In this document: in pieces, positions 52,067 to 60,410 of the stretch | How positions within the stretch are numbered: position 1 is the first letter of the stretch | Layout of the letters: each line of letters starts with the position of its first letter | The notes under the pieces: generated by a model | Told to the model about the DNA's origin: nothing | The model's database searches: none | What the model saw: only the letters and a program-made list of their open reading frames with translations | Origin: Streptomyces chattanoogensis | Lineage (GTDB): Bacteria > Actinomycetota > Actinomycetes > Streptomycetales > Streptomycetaceae | Length of the DNA: 64,000 nucleotides | Reading direction: 5' to 3' | Assembly: GCF_001294335.1 (NCBI RefSeq) | Contig: NZ_LGKG01000152.1 | Coordinates: forward strand, 62,001-126,000 | Translations under genes and position numbers: made by a program

Positions 52067-53016
52067 GCGAAGGGGAGGCGTTGACGCGCACCGTCATCCA
52101 TCGGCGGGCGCGGATCACCGGCGGGCCGGCCGACGCATCGTCGCGCAGCACGCTCGACAAGGCCGCGCACGAGAATTTCCCGGTGGCTCCTTTCTTTTTG
52201 CCCCGCGCCTGGCGAGCAGACCTGATCGCCGTCTACGGTTTCGCCCGGCTCGTCGACGACATCGGCGACGGCGACCTCGCTCCGGGCGGCGGGGATGCCG
52301 TCCTCCTCGGCCTGGACCGCTCGGCGACCGAGGACCGCATCGCGATGCTGGACGCCCTCGAGGCGGACCTGCACCGCGTCTTCAGTGACCGCGCCCCCGG
52401 CCCCAGCCACCCCTTGATGCGCCGCCTGGGCCCGACCGTCCGCCGCTGCGGTCTCACCCCCGAGCCCTTCCTCGGCCTGATCGAGGCCAACCGCCAGGAC
52501 CAGGTCGTCAGCCGCTACGGCACCTATGACGACCTCGCCGCCTACTGCGAGCTGTCCGCCAACCCCGTCGGCCGCCTCGTCCTCGGCATCACCGGCACCA
52601 CCAGCCCCGAACGCATCCGCCACTCCGACCGGATCTGCACGGCGCTGCAGATCGTCGAGCACCTCCAGGACGTGGCCGAGGACCTCGGGCGCGACCGCAT
52701 CTACCTCCCCGCCGAGGACATGAAACGTTTCGGGGTCACCGAGGCCGATCTGGCCGCCCCGACAGGGGGCGCATCGGTGCGCGCGTTGATCGCCTACGAA
52801 GCCGAACGCGCCCGTGACCTGCTGGATCAAGGCACCCCGCTGGTGGGTAGCGTCCACGGCAGACTCAAACTGCTGCTGGCCGGCTTCGTCGCCGGCGGAC
52901 GCGCCGCACTGCAGGCGGTCGCGGCCGCCGATCACGACGTACTCCCTGGACCGCCCAAGCCGACCAAGCTCAGCCTGCTGCGCGAGGTGGGGGCGACATT
53001 GCGAAGAGAGGGGTGA
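52063..53016 (+). CDS. hpnC: Squalene synthase HpnC (hydroxysqualene-to-squalene pathway)
   Basis: This 317-residue trans-isoprenyl synthase-fold protein has NFPVAPFFLPRAWRADLIAVYGFARLVDDIGD (first Asp-rich motif DDIGD) and the second motif in EHLQDVAEDLGRDRIYLPAEDM. HpnC converts presqualene diphosphate to hydroxysqualene in the three-enzyme HpnCDE route to squalene. The GTG at 52063 is chosen because it overlaps the leader micro-ORF stop. A TTG at 52081, with AAGGGGAG in front, is a real alternative. The stop overlaps hpnD by GTGA. Confidence 0.93.
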   Translation: MSEGEALTRTVIHRRARITGGPADASSRSTLDKAAHENFPVAPFFLPRAWRADLIAVYGFARLVDDIGDGDLAPGGGDAVLLGLDRSATEDRIAMLDALEADLHRVFSDRAPGPSHPLMRRLGPTVRRCGLTPEPFLGLIEANRQDQVVSRYGTYDDLAAYCELSANPVGRLVLGITGTTSPERIRHSDRICTALQIVEHLQDVAEDLGRDRIYLPAEDMKRFGVTEADLAAPTGGASVRALIAYEAERARDLLDQGTPLVGSVHGRLKLLLAGFVAGGRAALQAVAAADHDVLPGPPKPTKLSLLREVGATLRREG

Positions 53017-53966
53017 GCCGGACCGTGGAGGCAACCGCACACGCGTCCGCGCCGGTGCTCGCTGCATATCGCTACTGCGAGGCCGTCACCGGGCAGCAGG
53101 CGCGAAACTTCGCCTATGGCATCCGGCTCCTGCCGACCGACAAGCGACAGGCCATGTCGGCGCTCTACGCCTTCTCCCGCCGGGTCGACGACATCGGCGA
53201 CGGCACCCTGGAGGCACCCGCCAAACAACAGCGCCTGGAGGACACCCGCGCACTGCTGGCCCGTATCAGGGACGGCCGGATCGCCGACGACGACACCGAC
53301 CCGGTGGCCGTCGCGCTGGCCGACACCGCCCGGCGCTTCCCCGTGCCGCTCGACGCGCTCGACGAGCTGATCGACGGCGTGCTGGCGGATGTGCGCGGGG
53401 AGACGTACGAGACCTGGGACGACCTGAAGGTCTACTGCCGCTGTGTCGCCGGGGGCATCGGCCGGCTCTCGCTGGGGGTGTTCGGCACGGTGCCCGGCGC
53501 ACCGGACGCCGAGCGCGCCCCCGAGTACGCCGACACGCTCGGCCTCGCCCTCCAACTCACCAACATTCTCAGGGACATCCGCGAGGACGCGGACAACGGC
53601 CGTACCTATCTCCCCGCCGAGGACCTCGCCAAGTTCGGCTGCTCGGCGGGCTTCCACGGACCGGTCCCGCCGCCCGGCTCCGACTTCACCGGCCTGGTGC
53701 ACTTCGAGGTCAGGCGCGCCCGCGCGCTGTTCGCCGACGGCTTCCGGCTGCTGCCGATGCTCGACCGGCGCAGCGGCGCCTGCGTGGCCGCGATGGCCGG
53801 CATCTACCACCGGCTGCTCACCCGGATCGCCGAGGACCCCGAGGCGGTGCTGCGCGGCCGGGTCTCGCTGCCCGGCCGGGAGAAGGCCTTCGTCGCGGTG
53901 CGCGGGCTGTCCGGCCTCGACGCGCGCGCGATCGGCCGCCGTGAGTCCGTCAGGAGGCGCGGATGA
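53013..53966 (+). CDS. hpnD: Presqualene diphosphate synthase HpnD
   Basis: This 317-residue protein begins with a degenerate 20 residues, then YRYCEAVTGQQARNFAYGIRLLPTDKRQAMSALYAFSRRVDDIGD and LTNILRDIREDADNGRTYLPAEDLA, both Asp-rich motifs intact. It condenses two farnesyl diphosphates to presqualene diphosphate. It is coupled to hpnC through GTGA. Its stop overlaps a 22-codon micro-ORF that leads into hpnE. Confidence 0.94.
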   Translation: MSRTVEATAHASAPVLAAYRYCEAVTGQQARNFAYGIRLLPTDKRQAMSALYAFSRRVDDIGDGTLEAPAKQQRLEDTRALLARIRDGRIADDDTDPVAVALADTARRFPVPLDALDELIDGVLADVRGETYETWDDLKVYCRCVAGGIGRLSLGVFGTVPGAPDAERAPEYADTLGLALQLTNILRDIREDADNGRTYLPAEDLAKFGCSAGFHGPVPPPGSDFTGLVHFEVRRARALFADGFRLLPMLDRRSGACVAAMAGIYHRLLTRIAEDPEAVLRGRVSLPGREKAFVAVRGLSGLDARAIGRRESVRRRG

Positions 53967-54031
53967 TCCACCGGGCAACCCTCCGCGGGACGTCTGCGTC
54001 CCTTCCTGCGGTATGGGGAGAGATCACATGA
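53963..54031 (+). CDS. 22-residue micro-ORF bridging hpnD and hpnE
   Basis: ATG 53963 overlaps the hpnD stop (ATGA), and its own TGA at 54029-54031 overlaps the hpnE ATG (ATGA). It begins MIHRATLRGTSASLPAV. The RATLRGTSASL segment resembles the small streptomycete DUF6380 proteins as I recall them. Perfect tiling at both ends suggests translational coupling. Confidence 0.5.
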   Translation: MIHRATLRGTSASLPAVWGEIT

Positions 54032-55461
54032 CATCGGCAGCCAGGCCGTCCGGCCGCCCCGAGGGGGCGGCCGCCGTGGTCATCGGCGGCGGCCTCGCGG
54101 GCACCACGGCGGCGCTCGCGCTGGCCGACGCCGGCCTGCGGGTCACCCTCGTCGAGGGCCGGCCCCGGCTCGGCGGACTGGTTTTCTCCTTCCGCCGCGA
54201 CGGCGCCGCGGGCGAGCTGACCGTCGACAACGGCCAGCACGTCTACCTGCGCTGCTGCACCGCCTACACGGACTTCCTGAAGCGGATCGACGCCGACCGC
54301 CTGGCGCCCCTCCAGGACCGGATGGACGTCCCCGTCCTCGACGCCGACCGGATGCGGCTCGGCCGGCTGCGCCGCACGGCCCTGCCCGTACCGCTCCACC
54401 TGGCGCAGAGCCTGGCCACCTACCCGCACCTCTCGCCCGCCGAGCGCGCCGGAGTCGTCCGCGCCACCCTCGCCCTCAAGGGCCTGGACCCGGCCGATCC
54501 CGCCCTGGACGGCGTGGACTTCGGCAGCTGGCTGCGGCGCTACGGCCAGTCGTCCCGCGCCATCGAGGCGCTGTGGGACCTGGTCGGCATTGCCACCCTG
54601 AATGCCACCGCGGACGACGCCTCCATGGGCCTGGCCGCCAAGGTCTTCAAGACCGGACTGCTCTCCGCGCCGGGTGCCGCCGACATCGGCTGGGCCCGGG
54701 TGCCGCTCGGCGAGGTGCACGACACCCTCGCCCGCAGGGCCCTGGAGAAGGCCGGCGTACGGATCCGGCTGCGCACCCGCGCCGAGGCCGTCTCCCGCAC
54801 GGACGACGGCTGGCAGGTCTCGGTGGCGAACGGCCCGCACGGCCGCGAGCGGCTGGCCGCCGACGCCGTCGTCCTCGCCGTACCGCAGCGCGAGACGCAC
54901 GGCCTGCTGCCCGACGGCGCGCTGGCCGACAAGGACCGGCTGCTGGAGATCGGCACCGCGCCCATCCTCAACCTCCATGTCGTCTACGACCGCAAGGTGC
55001 TGCGCCGCCCCTTCTTCGCCGCCGTCGGCTCCCCGGTGCAGTGGGTCTTCGACCGTACGCACGCCTCCGGGCTCGCCGGCTCGCCCGACGGTGCGGGGGG
55101 CCAGTATCTGGCCGTCTCCCAGTCCGCCGCGCAGGCGGAGATCGATGATCCGGTCGCCAAGCTCCGCGCCCGCTATCTGCCCGAGCTGGAGCGGCTGCTG
55201 CCCGCCGCCCGGGGCGCGCGGGTCACCGACTTCTTCGTCACCCGCGAGCGCACCGCGACCTTCGCGCCCGCACCGGGCGTCGGCAGGCTCCGCCCCGCCG
55301 CCCGCACCCGAACCCCCGGCCTCTACCTGGCCGGTGCGTGGACCGCCACCGGGTGGCCCGCGACCATGGAAAGCGCTGTTCGCAGCGGCACCGCCGCCGC
55401 TCGCGAGGCACTCACCGAACTCGGCTTCCCCCAGGGCCAGTTGCCTCAGGAGGCGGCATGA
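54028..55461 (+). CDS. hpnE: Hydroxysqualene dehydroxylase HpnE (FAD-dependent)
   Basis: This 477-residue amine-oxidase/phytoene-desaturase-like flavoprotein has the dinucleotide motif VVIGGGLAGTTAALALADAG and LGGLVFSF at the N-terminus, VDNGQHVYLRCC, and the C-terminal FAD motif GLYLAGAWTATGWPATMESAVRSG. HpnE removes the hydroxyl from hydroxysqualene to give squalene. ATG 54028 follows GGGGAG by seven bases. An in-frame ATG at 54013 would add five residues. Its stop overlaps the prenyl synthase start. Confidence 0.94.
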   Translation: MTSAARPSGRPEGAAAVVIGGGLAGTTAALALADAGLRVTLVEGRPRLGGLVFSFRRDGAAGELTVDNGQHVYLRCCTAYTDFLKRIDADRLAPLQDRMDVPVLDADRMRLGRLRRTALPVPLHLAQSLATYPHLSPAERAGVVRATLALKGLDPADPALDGVDFGSWLRRYGQSSRAIEALWDLVGIATLNATADDASMGLAAKVFKTGLLSAPGAADIGWARVPLGEVHDTLARRALEKAGVRIRLRTRAEAVSRTDDGWQVSVANGPHGRERLAADAVVLAVPQRETHGLLPDGALADKDRLLEIGTAPILNLHVVYDRKVLRRPFFAAVGSPVQWVFDRTHASGLAGSPDGAGGQYLAVSQSAAQAEIDDPVAKLRARYLPELERLLPAARGARVTDFFVTRERTATFAPAPGVGRLRPAARTRTPGLYLAGAWTATGWPATMESAVRSGTAAAREALTELGFPQGQLPQEAA

Positions 55462-56591
55462 CCACGAGTACGACGCGTATCACGAGTGCTCGCACGAGCA
55501 CGAGCATCGGAAACAGAGGAGAAACCGTGAATCCGGCTTCCCCAGCTATCGACACCGCGAGCGTCACCGCGCTGCTGGAGCGCGGGCGGACACTCGCCAC
55601 TCCCGTGCTGCGTGCTGCCGTCGGCCGGCTCGCTCCTCCCATGGACACCGTCGCCGCCTACCACTTCGGCTGGATCGATGCCGCGGGCAACCCCTCGACG
55701 GGCGACAGCGGCAAGGCGGTACGGCCCGCCCTCGCCCTGCTGTCGGCGGAGATCGCGGGCGCGGCCCCCGAGATCGGCATCCCCGGCGCGGTCGCCGTCG
55801 AGCTGGTGCACAACTTCTCGCTGCTGCACGACGACCTCATGGACGGCGACGAACAGCGCCGGCACCGCGACACGGTCTGGAAGGTGCACGGCCCCGCGCA
55901 GGCGATCCTGGTCGGCGACGCGCTGTTCGCCCTCGCCAACGAAATACTGCTGGAGCTGGGCACCGTCGAGGCGGGCCGGGCGACCCGCCGGCTGACCGTG
56001 GCCACCCGCAAGCTGATCGACGGTCAGGCCCAGGACATCTCCTACGAGCACCGCGAGCGGGTCACCGTCGAGGAGTGCCTGGAGATGGAGGGCAACAAGA
56101 CCGGCGCGCTGCTGGCCTGCGCCGTCTCCATCGGTGCGGTCCTCGGCGGCGTCGACGACCGCACCGCCGACACCCTCGAGAAGTACGGCTACCACCTCGG
56201 CCTCGCCTTCCAGGCCGTCGACGACCTGCTCGGCATCTGGGGCGACCCGGAGGCCACCGGCAAGCAGACCTGGAGCGATCTGCGCCAGCGCAAGAAGTCG
56301 CTGCCGGTCGTCGCCGCGCTGGCCGCGGGAGGCGACGCCTCCGAGCGCCTCGCCCGTATCCTGGCCGCCGACGCCAAGAAGACCGAGACCGAGATCGCCG
56401 ACTTCACCGAGGAGGAGTTCGCCTCCCGGGCGGCCCTGATCGAGGAGGCCGGCGGCCGCGAGTGGACCTCCCAGGAGGCCCGCCGCCAGCATGCCACCGC
56501 CGTCGCCGCGCTGGACGAGGTCGACATGCCGGAAAAGGTCCGTGCGCAGCTGGTCGCGCTCGCGGACTTCGTCGTCGTACGAGAGAGATGA
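55458..56591 (+). CDS. Polyprenyl diphosphate synthase (farnesyl diphosphate synthase type)
   Basis: This 377-residue all-helical prenyltransferase has the first Asp-rich motif in HNFSLLHDDLMDGDEQRR and the second in QAVDDLLGIWGDPEATGK. It elongates DMAPP with IPP; the operon context makes farnesyl diphosphate the expected product. ATG 55458 with AGGAGG overlaps hpnE. An in-frame GTG at 55527, also with a strong GAGGAG site, would remove a Ser/Thr/Arg-rich 23-residue leader, and both starts may be used. The stop overlaps a 15-codon micro-ORF. Confidence 0.9.
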   Translation: MTTSTTRITSARTSTSIGNRGETVNPASPAIDTASVTALLERGRTLATPVLRAAVGRLAPPMDTVAAYHFGWIDAAGNPSTGDSGKAVRPALALLSAEIAGAAPEIGIPGAVAVELVHNFSLLHDDLMDGDEQRRHRDTVWKVHGPAQAILVGDALFALANEILLELGTVEAGRATRRLTVATRKLIDGQAQDISYEHRERVTVEECLEMEGNKTGALLACAVSIGAVLGGVDDRTADTLEKYGYHLGLAFQAVDDLLGIWGDPEATGKQTWSDLRQRKKSLPVVAALAAGGDASERLARILAADAKKTETEIADFTEEEFASRAALIEEAGGREWTSQEARRQHATAVAALDEVDMPEKVRAQLVALADFVVVRER

Positions 56592-56635
56592 TCACCATCG
56601 ACACGCGGATCGACATGCAGAGCGATACGGACTAG
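56588..56635 (+). CDS. Possible 15-residue micro-ORF after the prenyl synthase
   Basis: ATG 56588 overlaps the prenyl synthase stop (ATGA) and encodes MITIDTRIDMQSDTD. The purine-rich GAGAGAG upstream could act as ribosome site. It ends before the hairpin at 56647. Confidence 0.35.
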   Translation: MITIDTRIDMQSDTD

Positions 56636-56646
56636 TTCGCAGTTGC

Positions 56647-56674
56647 CGGCCGGCGCCCAGCCGGGCGCCGGCCG
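56647..56674 (+). terminator. Intra-operon hairpin between the prenyl synthase and shc
   Basis: CGGCCGGCGCCC and GGGCGCCGGCCG (12-bp arms) enclose AGCC. With no T-run it may be an attenuator or an RNA processing or stability element rather than a full stop. Confidence 0.6.
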
Positions 56675-56723
56675 ACGGAATCCCTGAGCTGAGCCTTGAC
56701 CGTTCACTGCAGAAGGGGAAGCC

Positions 56724-58700
56724 ATGACAGCGACGACCGACGGAAGCACCGGGGCGCTGCCGCCCCGGGCCCCTTCGGCCAGCGATGCCACCGCCGAGAA
56801 GACCGACCTCACCGCCGCGCGGCGCGCGAGTGCCCGCGCTGCCGACCATCTGCTCTCCCTCCAGGACCCCGCCGGCTGGTGGAAGGGTGACCTCGAGACC
56901 AACGTCACGATGGACGCCGAGGACCTGCTGCTCCGTCAGTTCCTGGGCGTACCGGACCGCAAGCTCACCGAGGCGGCCGCCCGCCACATCCGCGGCGAGC
57001 AGCGCGAGGACGGCACCTGGGCCACCTTCTACGGCGGCCCCGGCGAACTCTCCACCACCATCGAGGCCTATGTGGCCCTGCGCCTCGCCGGGGACGCCCC
57101 GGACGCGGCGCACATGGCCAGGGCCGCCACCTGGATCCGCGCACACGGCGGTATCGCCGCCGCCCGGGTCTTCACCCGTATCTGGCTGGCCCTCTTCGGC
57201 TGGTGGAAGTGGGAGGACCTGCCCGAACTGCCACCGGAGCTCCTCTACCTCCCCAAGTGGGTCCCGCTCAACATCTACGACTTCGGCTGCTGGGCGCGGC
57301 AGACGATAGTGGCCCTGACCATCGTCTCGGCCAAGCGCCCGGTCCGCCCGGCGCCCTTCGCCCTCGACGAGCTGCACGCCGATCCGCGCCGCCCCAACCC
57401 GCCGCGCCCGCTCGCCCCCGTCACCAGCTGGGACGGCATCTTCCAGCGCCTCGACAAGGCGCTGCACCTCTACCACAAGGTCGCCCCGCGCCGGCTGCGC
57501 CGCAATGCCATGCGCACGGCAGCCCGCTGGATCATCGAGCGCCAGGAGAACGACGGCTGCTGGGGCGGCATCCAGCCCCCCGCCGTCTACTCCGTCATCG
57601 CCCTGCACCTCCTCGGCTACGACCTCGACCACCCGGTGCTGCGCAGCGGCCTGGCGTCGCTGGACCGCTTCGCCGTATGGCGCGAGGACGGCGCCCGGAT
57701 GATCGAGGCCTGTCAGTCCCCGGTCTGGGACACCTGCCTGGCGACCATCGCGCTCGCCGACGCCGGGCTGCCCGCCGATCACCCGCAGCTGATCAAGGCC
57801 GTCGACTGGATGCTGGACGAGCAGATCGACCGGACCGGCGACTGGGCGGTGCGAAGACCCCAACTCCCCTCCGGGGGATGGGCGTTCGAGTTCGAGAACG
57901 ACAACTACCCGGACATCGACGACACCGCCGAGGTGGTGCTGGCGCTGCGCCGGGTCGAGCACCCCGACCCCCGGCGGGTCGACACCGCGGTACGCCGCGC
58001 GGTGCGCTGGAACCTCGGGATGCAGTCCAAGAACGGTGCCTGGGGCGCCTTCGACGCCGACAACACCAGCCGGTTCCCCAACCGCCTGCCGTTCTGCGAC
58101 TTCGGGGAGGTCATCGACCCGCCGTCGGCCGACGTCACCGCCCATGTCGTCGAGATGCTCGCCGATGTCGGCCGCAGCCACGATCCGCGCACCCGCCGCG
58201 GTATCGAGTGGCTGCTGGCCGAACAGGAGCCCAGCGGCGCCTGGTTCGGGCGCTGGGGCACCAACTACGTCTACGGCACCGGATCCGTACTCCCCGCGCT
58301 CGCCGCGGCCGGTGTCCCCGCCTCGCACCCCGCCGTCCGCCGGGCTGTGAGCTGGCTGGCGCGGGTGCAGAACGACGACGGCGGCTGGGGCGAGGACCAG
58401 CGGTCCTACCGGGACAGGGCGTGGGCCGGGCGCGGCGCGTCGACCGCCTCGCAGACCGCCTGGGCGCTCATGGCGCTGCTGGCGGCCGGGGAGCGGGAGA
58501 GCGAGGCGGTACGGCGCGGGGTGCGCTATCTGGTCGGCACCCAGCGGGAGGACGGCTCCTGGGACGAGCCGTACTTCACCGGTACGGGCTTCCCCTGGGA
58601 CTTCTCCATCAACTACCACCTCTACCGCCAGGTCTTCCCGCTGACGGCCCTGGGCCGCTATGTCCACGGCGGACCGGCCGATGCGCCGTTGGGGGACTGA
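56724..58700 (+). CDS. shc: Squalene-hopene cyclase
   Basis: This 658-residue monotopic membrane cyclase has the catalytic DIDD at residues 397-400 in DNYPDIDDTAEVV. Repeated QW motifs include QREDGTWATFYGG, QENDGCWGGIQ, QNDDGGWGED and QREDGSWDEPYFTGTGFPWDF. It folds squalene into hopene/hopanol in one step. ATG 56724 follows GAAGGGGAAG. Length and motifs agree with functional bacterial cyclases. Expression may be set apart from the upstream genes by the hairpin at 56647. Its stop overlaps hpnG. Confidence 0.96.
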   Translation: MTATTDGSTGALPPRAPSASDATAEKTDLTAARRASARAADHLLSLQDPAGWWKGDLETNVTMDAEDLLLRQFLGVPDRKLTEAAARHIRGEQREDGTWATFYGGPGELSTTIEAYVALRLAGDAPDAAHMARAATWIRAHGGIAAARVFTRIWLALFGWWKWEDLPELPPELLYLPKWVPLNIYDFGCWARQTIVALTIVSAKRPVRPAPFALDELHADPRRPNPPRPLAPVTSWDGIFQRLDKALHLYHKVAPRRLRRNAMRTAARWIIERQENDGCWGGIQPPAVYSVIALHLLGYDLDHPVLRSGLASLDRFAVWREDGARMIEACQSPVWDTCLATIALADAGLPADHPQLIKAVDWMLDEQIDRTGDWAVRRPQLPSGGWAFEFENDNYPDIDDTAEVVLALRRVEHPDPRRVDTAVRRAVRWNLGMQSKNGAWGAFDADNTSRFPNRLPFCDFGEVIDPPSADVTAHVVEMLADVGRSHDPRTRRGIEWLLAEQEPSGAWFGRWGTNYVYGTGSVLPALAAAGVPASHPAVRRAVSWLARVQNDDGGWGEDQRSYRDRAWAGRGASTASQTAWALMALLAAGERESEAVRRGVRYLVGTQREDGSWDEPYFTGTGFPWDFSINYHLYRQVFPLTALGRYVHGGPADAPLGD

Positions 58701-59359
58701 TGCCGAGGCCCGCCCCCGCAGCCGCCGGTCCGCCGCTGCTGATCGCCTGCGCGCTCGGCATCGAGCGGTTTGCGCTGCGGGGCGGGAGGGAGCGGAGCAG
58801 TACCCGCCCGCCGGTGGTCACCCTGCGGACGGGCATGGGCCCCCAGGCGGCCGAGCGCGCCCTGGAACGCGCGCTGTGCGAGGGCGCCGCCACCGCGCGG
58901 TCACCGGTCGTGGCCAGCGGCTTCTGCGCCGGGCTCGCGCCCGGGATGCGGCCCGGGGACGTGGTGGTCGCCGAGACCACCCGCGACCACCGGCCCGGCG
59001 CCCGGGACATCGTCTGCCGTGACAACGGCCCCCTTCTCCAGGCCCTGAGGCAGCGCGGCCTGACCGTCCACACCGGCCTGCTGCGCGGCTCCGACCACAT
59101 CGTCCACGGCGCGGAGCGGGCCGCACTGCATGCCTCCGGCGCGGTCGCGGTGGACATGGAGTCCGCGGCCACACTGCGCGCCGCACACCGCGCGGGAGCC
59201 CGTCCGGTTGCGGCCGTCCGGGTGGTCGTGGACGCTCCAGAACATGAACTCGTACGGATCGGCACGGTACGCGGTGGAATATCGGCCTTCCGTGTGCTGC
59301 GCTGCGTTCTTCCTGTCCTCTTCGAATGGCACCGTTCTTTGCCGCTCCCCAGGAGGTGA
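58700..59359 (+). CDS. hpnG: Hopanoid nucleosidase/phosphorylase HpnG
   Basis: This 219-residue protein of the nucleoside phosphorylase superfamily has VVASGFCAGLAPGMRPGDVVVAET and the ribose-binding GAVAVDMESAATLRAAHRAG. In hopanoid makers HpnG removes adenine from adenosylhopane to give ribosylhopane. The start ATG shares a base with the shc stop. It lies directly before hpnH, the enzyme that makes its substrate. Confidence 0.9.
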   Translation: MPRPAPAAAGPPLLIACALGIERFALRGGRERSSTRPPVVTLRTGMGPQAAERALERALCEGAATARSPVVASGFCAGLAPGMRPGDVVVAETTRDHRPGARDIVCRDNGPLLQALRQRGLTVHTGLLRGSDHIVHGAERAALHASGAVAVDMESAATLRAAHRAGARPVAAVRVVVDAPEHELVRIGTVRGGISAFRVLRCVLPVLFEWHRSLPLPRR

Positions 59360-59364
59360 GCCAG

Positions 59365-60390
59365 ATGGCCATGCCGCTTCGCCAGACCGTCCGGGTCGGG
59401 ACCTATCTCTTTGAACAGAAAGTGCTGCGGCGGCGCGAGAAGTTTCCGCTGATCGTCGAGCTGGAGCCGCTCTTCGCCTGCAATCTGAAATGCGAGGGCT
59501 GCGGGAAGATCCAGCACCCGGCGGGCGTTCTCAAACAGCGGATGCCGGTGGCGCAGGCGGTCGGCGCGGTGCTGGAGTCGGGTGCGCCGATGGTCTCCAT
59601 CGCCGGCGGCGAGCCCTTGATGCACCCGCAGATCCACGAGATCGTGCGGCAGCTGGTGGCCAAGCGGAAATATGTCTTTCTATGCACCAACGCGGTGCTG
59701 CTGCGCAAGAAGATGGACAGCTTCCGGCCCTCCCCGTATTTCGCGTTCGCGGTGCACATCGACGGGATGCGGGAGCGCCACGACGAATCCGTCGCGAAGG
59801 AAGGCGTTTTCGACGAGGCGGTGGCGGCCATCAAGGAGGCCAAGCGGCGCGGCTTCCGGGTCACCACCAATTCCACGTTCTTCAACACCGACACTCCGCA
59901 GACCATCATCGAGGTCCTCAACTTCCTCAACGACGACCTCCAGGTCGACGAAATGATGCTGTCGCCCGCCTACGCCTACGAAAAGGCCCCCGACCAGGAG
60001 CACTTCCTGGGCGTCGAGCAGACCCGGGAGCTGTTCAAGAAGGCCTTCGCGGGCGGCAACCGCCGCCGCTGGCGGCTCAACCACAGCCCGCTCTTCCTCG
60101 ACTTCCTGGAGGGCAAGGCGGACTTCCCCTGCACGGCCTGGGCGATCCCCAACTATTCGCTCTTCGGCTGGCAGCGGCCCTGCTATCTGATGAGCGACGG
60201 TTACGTCCCGACGTACCGGGAGCTCATCGAGAAGACCGACTGGAGCAAGTACGGCCGGGGCAAGGACCCGCGCTGCGCCAACTGCATGGCGCACTGCGGC
60301 TACGAGCCCACCGCCGTCCTGGCCACCATGGGCTCCCTGAAGGAGTCGCTGCGGGCGATCAAGGAAACCGCCGGCGGAAACCACGGCTGA
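59365..60390 (+). CDS. hpnH: Adenosylhopane synthase HpnH (radical SAM)
   Basis: This 341-residue radical SAM protein has the cluster motif C39-x3-C43-x2-C46 in [16 protein letters not shown] and the SAM-binding GGEPLMH. A C-terminal [14 protein letters not shown] is conserved in HpnH. It couples the 5'-deoxyadenosyl radical to diploptene, forming the C35 side chain. ATG 59365 follows AGGAGGT. Only five bases separate it from hpnG. Confidence 0.96.
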   Translation: MAMPLRQTVRVGTYLFEQKVLRRREKFPLIVELEPLFACNLKCEGCGKIQHPAGVLKQRMPVAQAVGAVLESGAPMVSIAGGEPLMHPQIHEIVRQLVAKRKYVFLCTNAVLLRKKMDSFRPSPYFAFAVHIDGMRERHDESVAKEGVFDEAVAAIKEAKRRGFRVTTNSTFFNTDTPQTIIEVLNFLNDDLQVDEMMLSPAYAYEKAPDQEHFLGVEQTRELFKKAFAGGNRRRWRLNHSPLFLDFLEGKADFPCTAWAIPNYSLFGWQRPCYLMSDGYVPTYRELIEKTDWSKYGRGKDPRCANCMAHCGYEPTAVLATMGSLKESLRAIKETAGGNHG

Positions 60391-60410
60391 CCCATGGAGG
60401 GGGACCGGAC

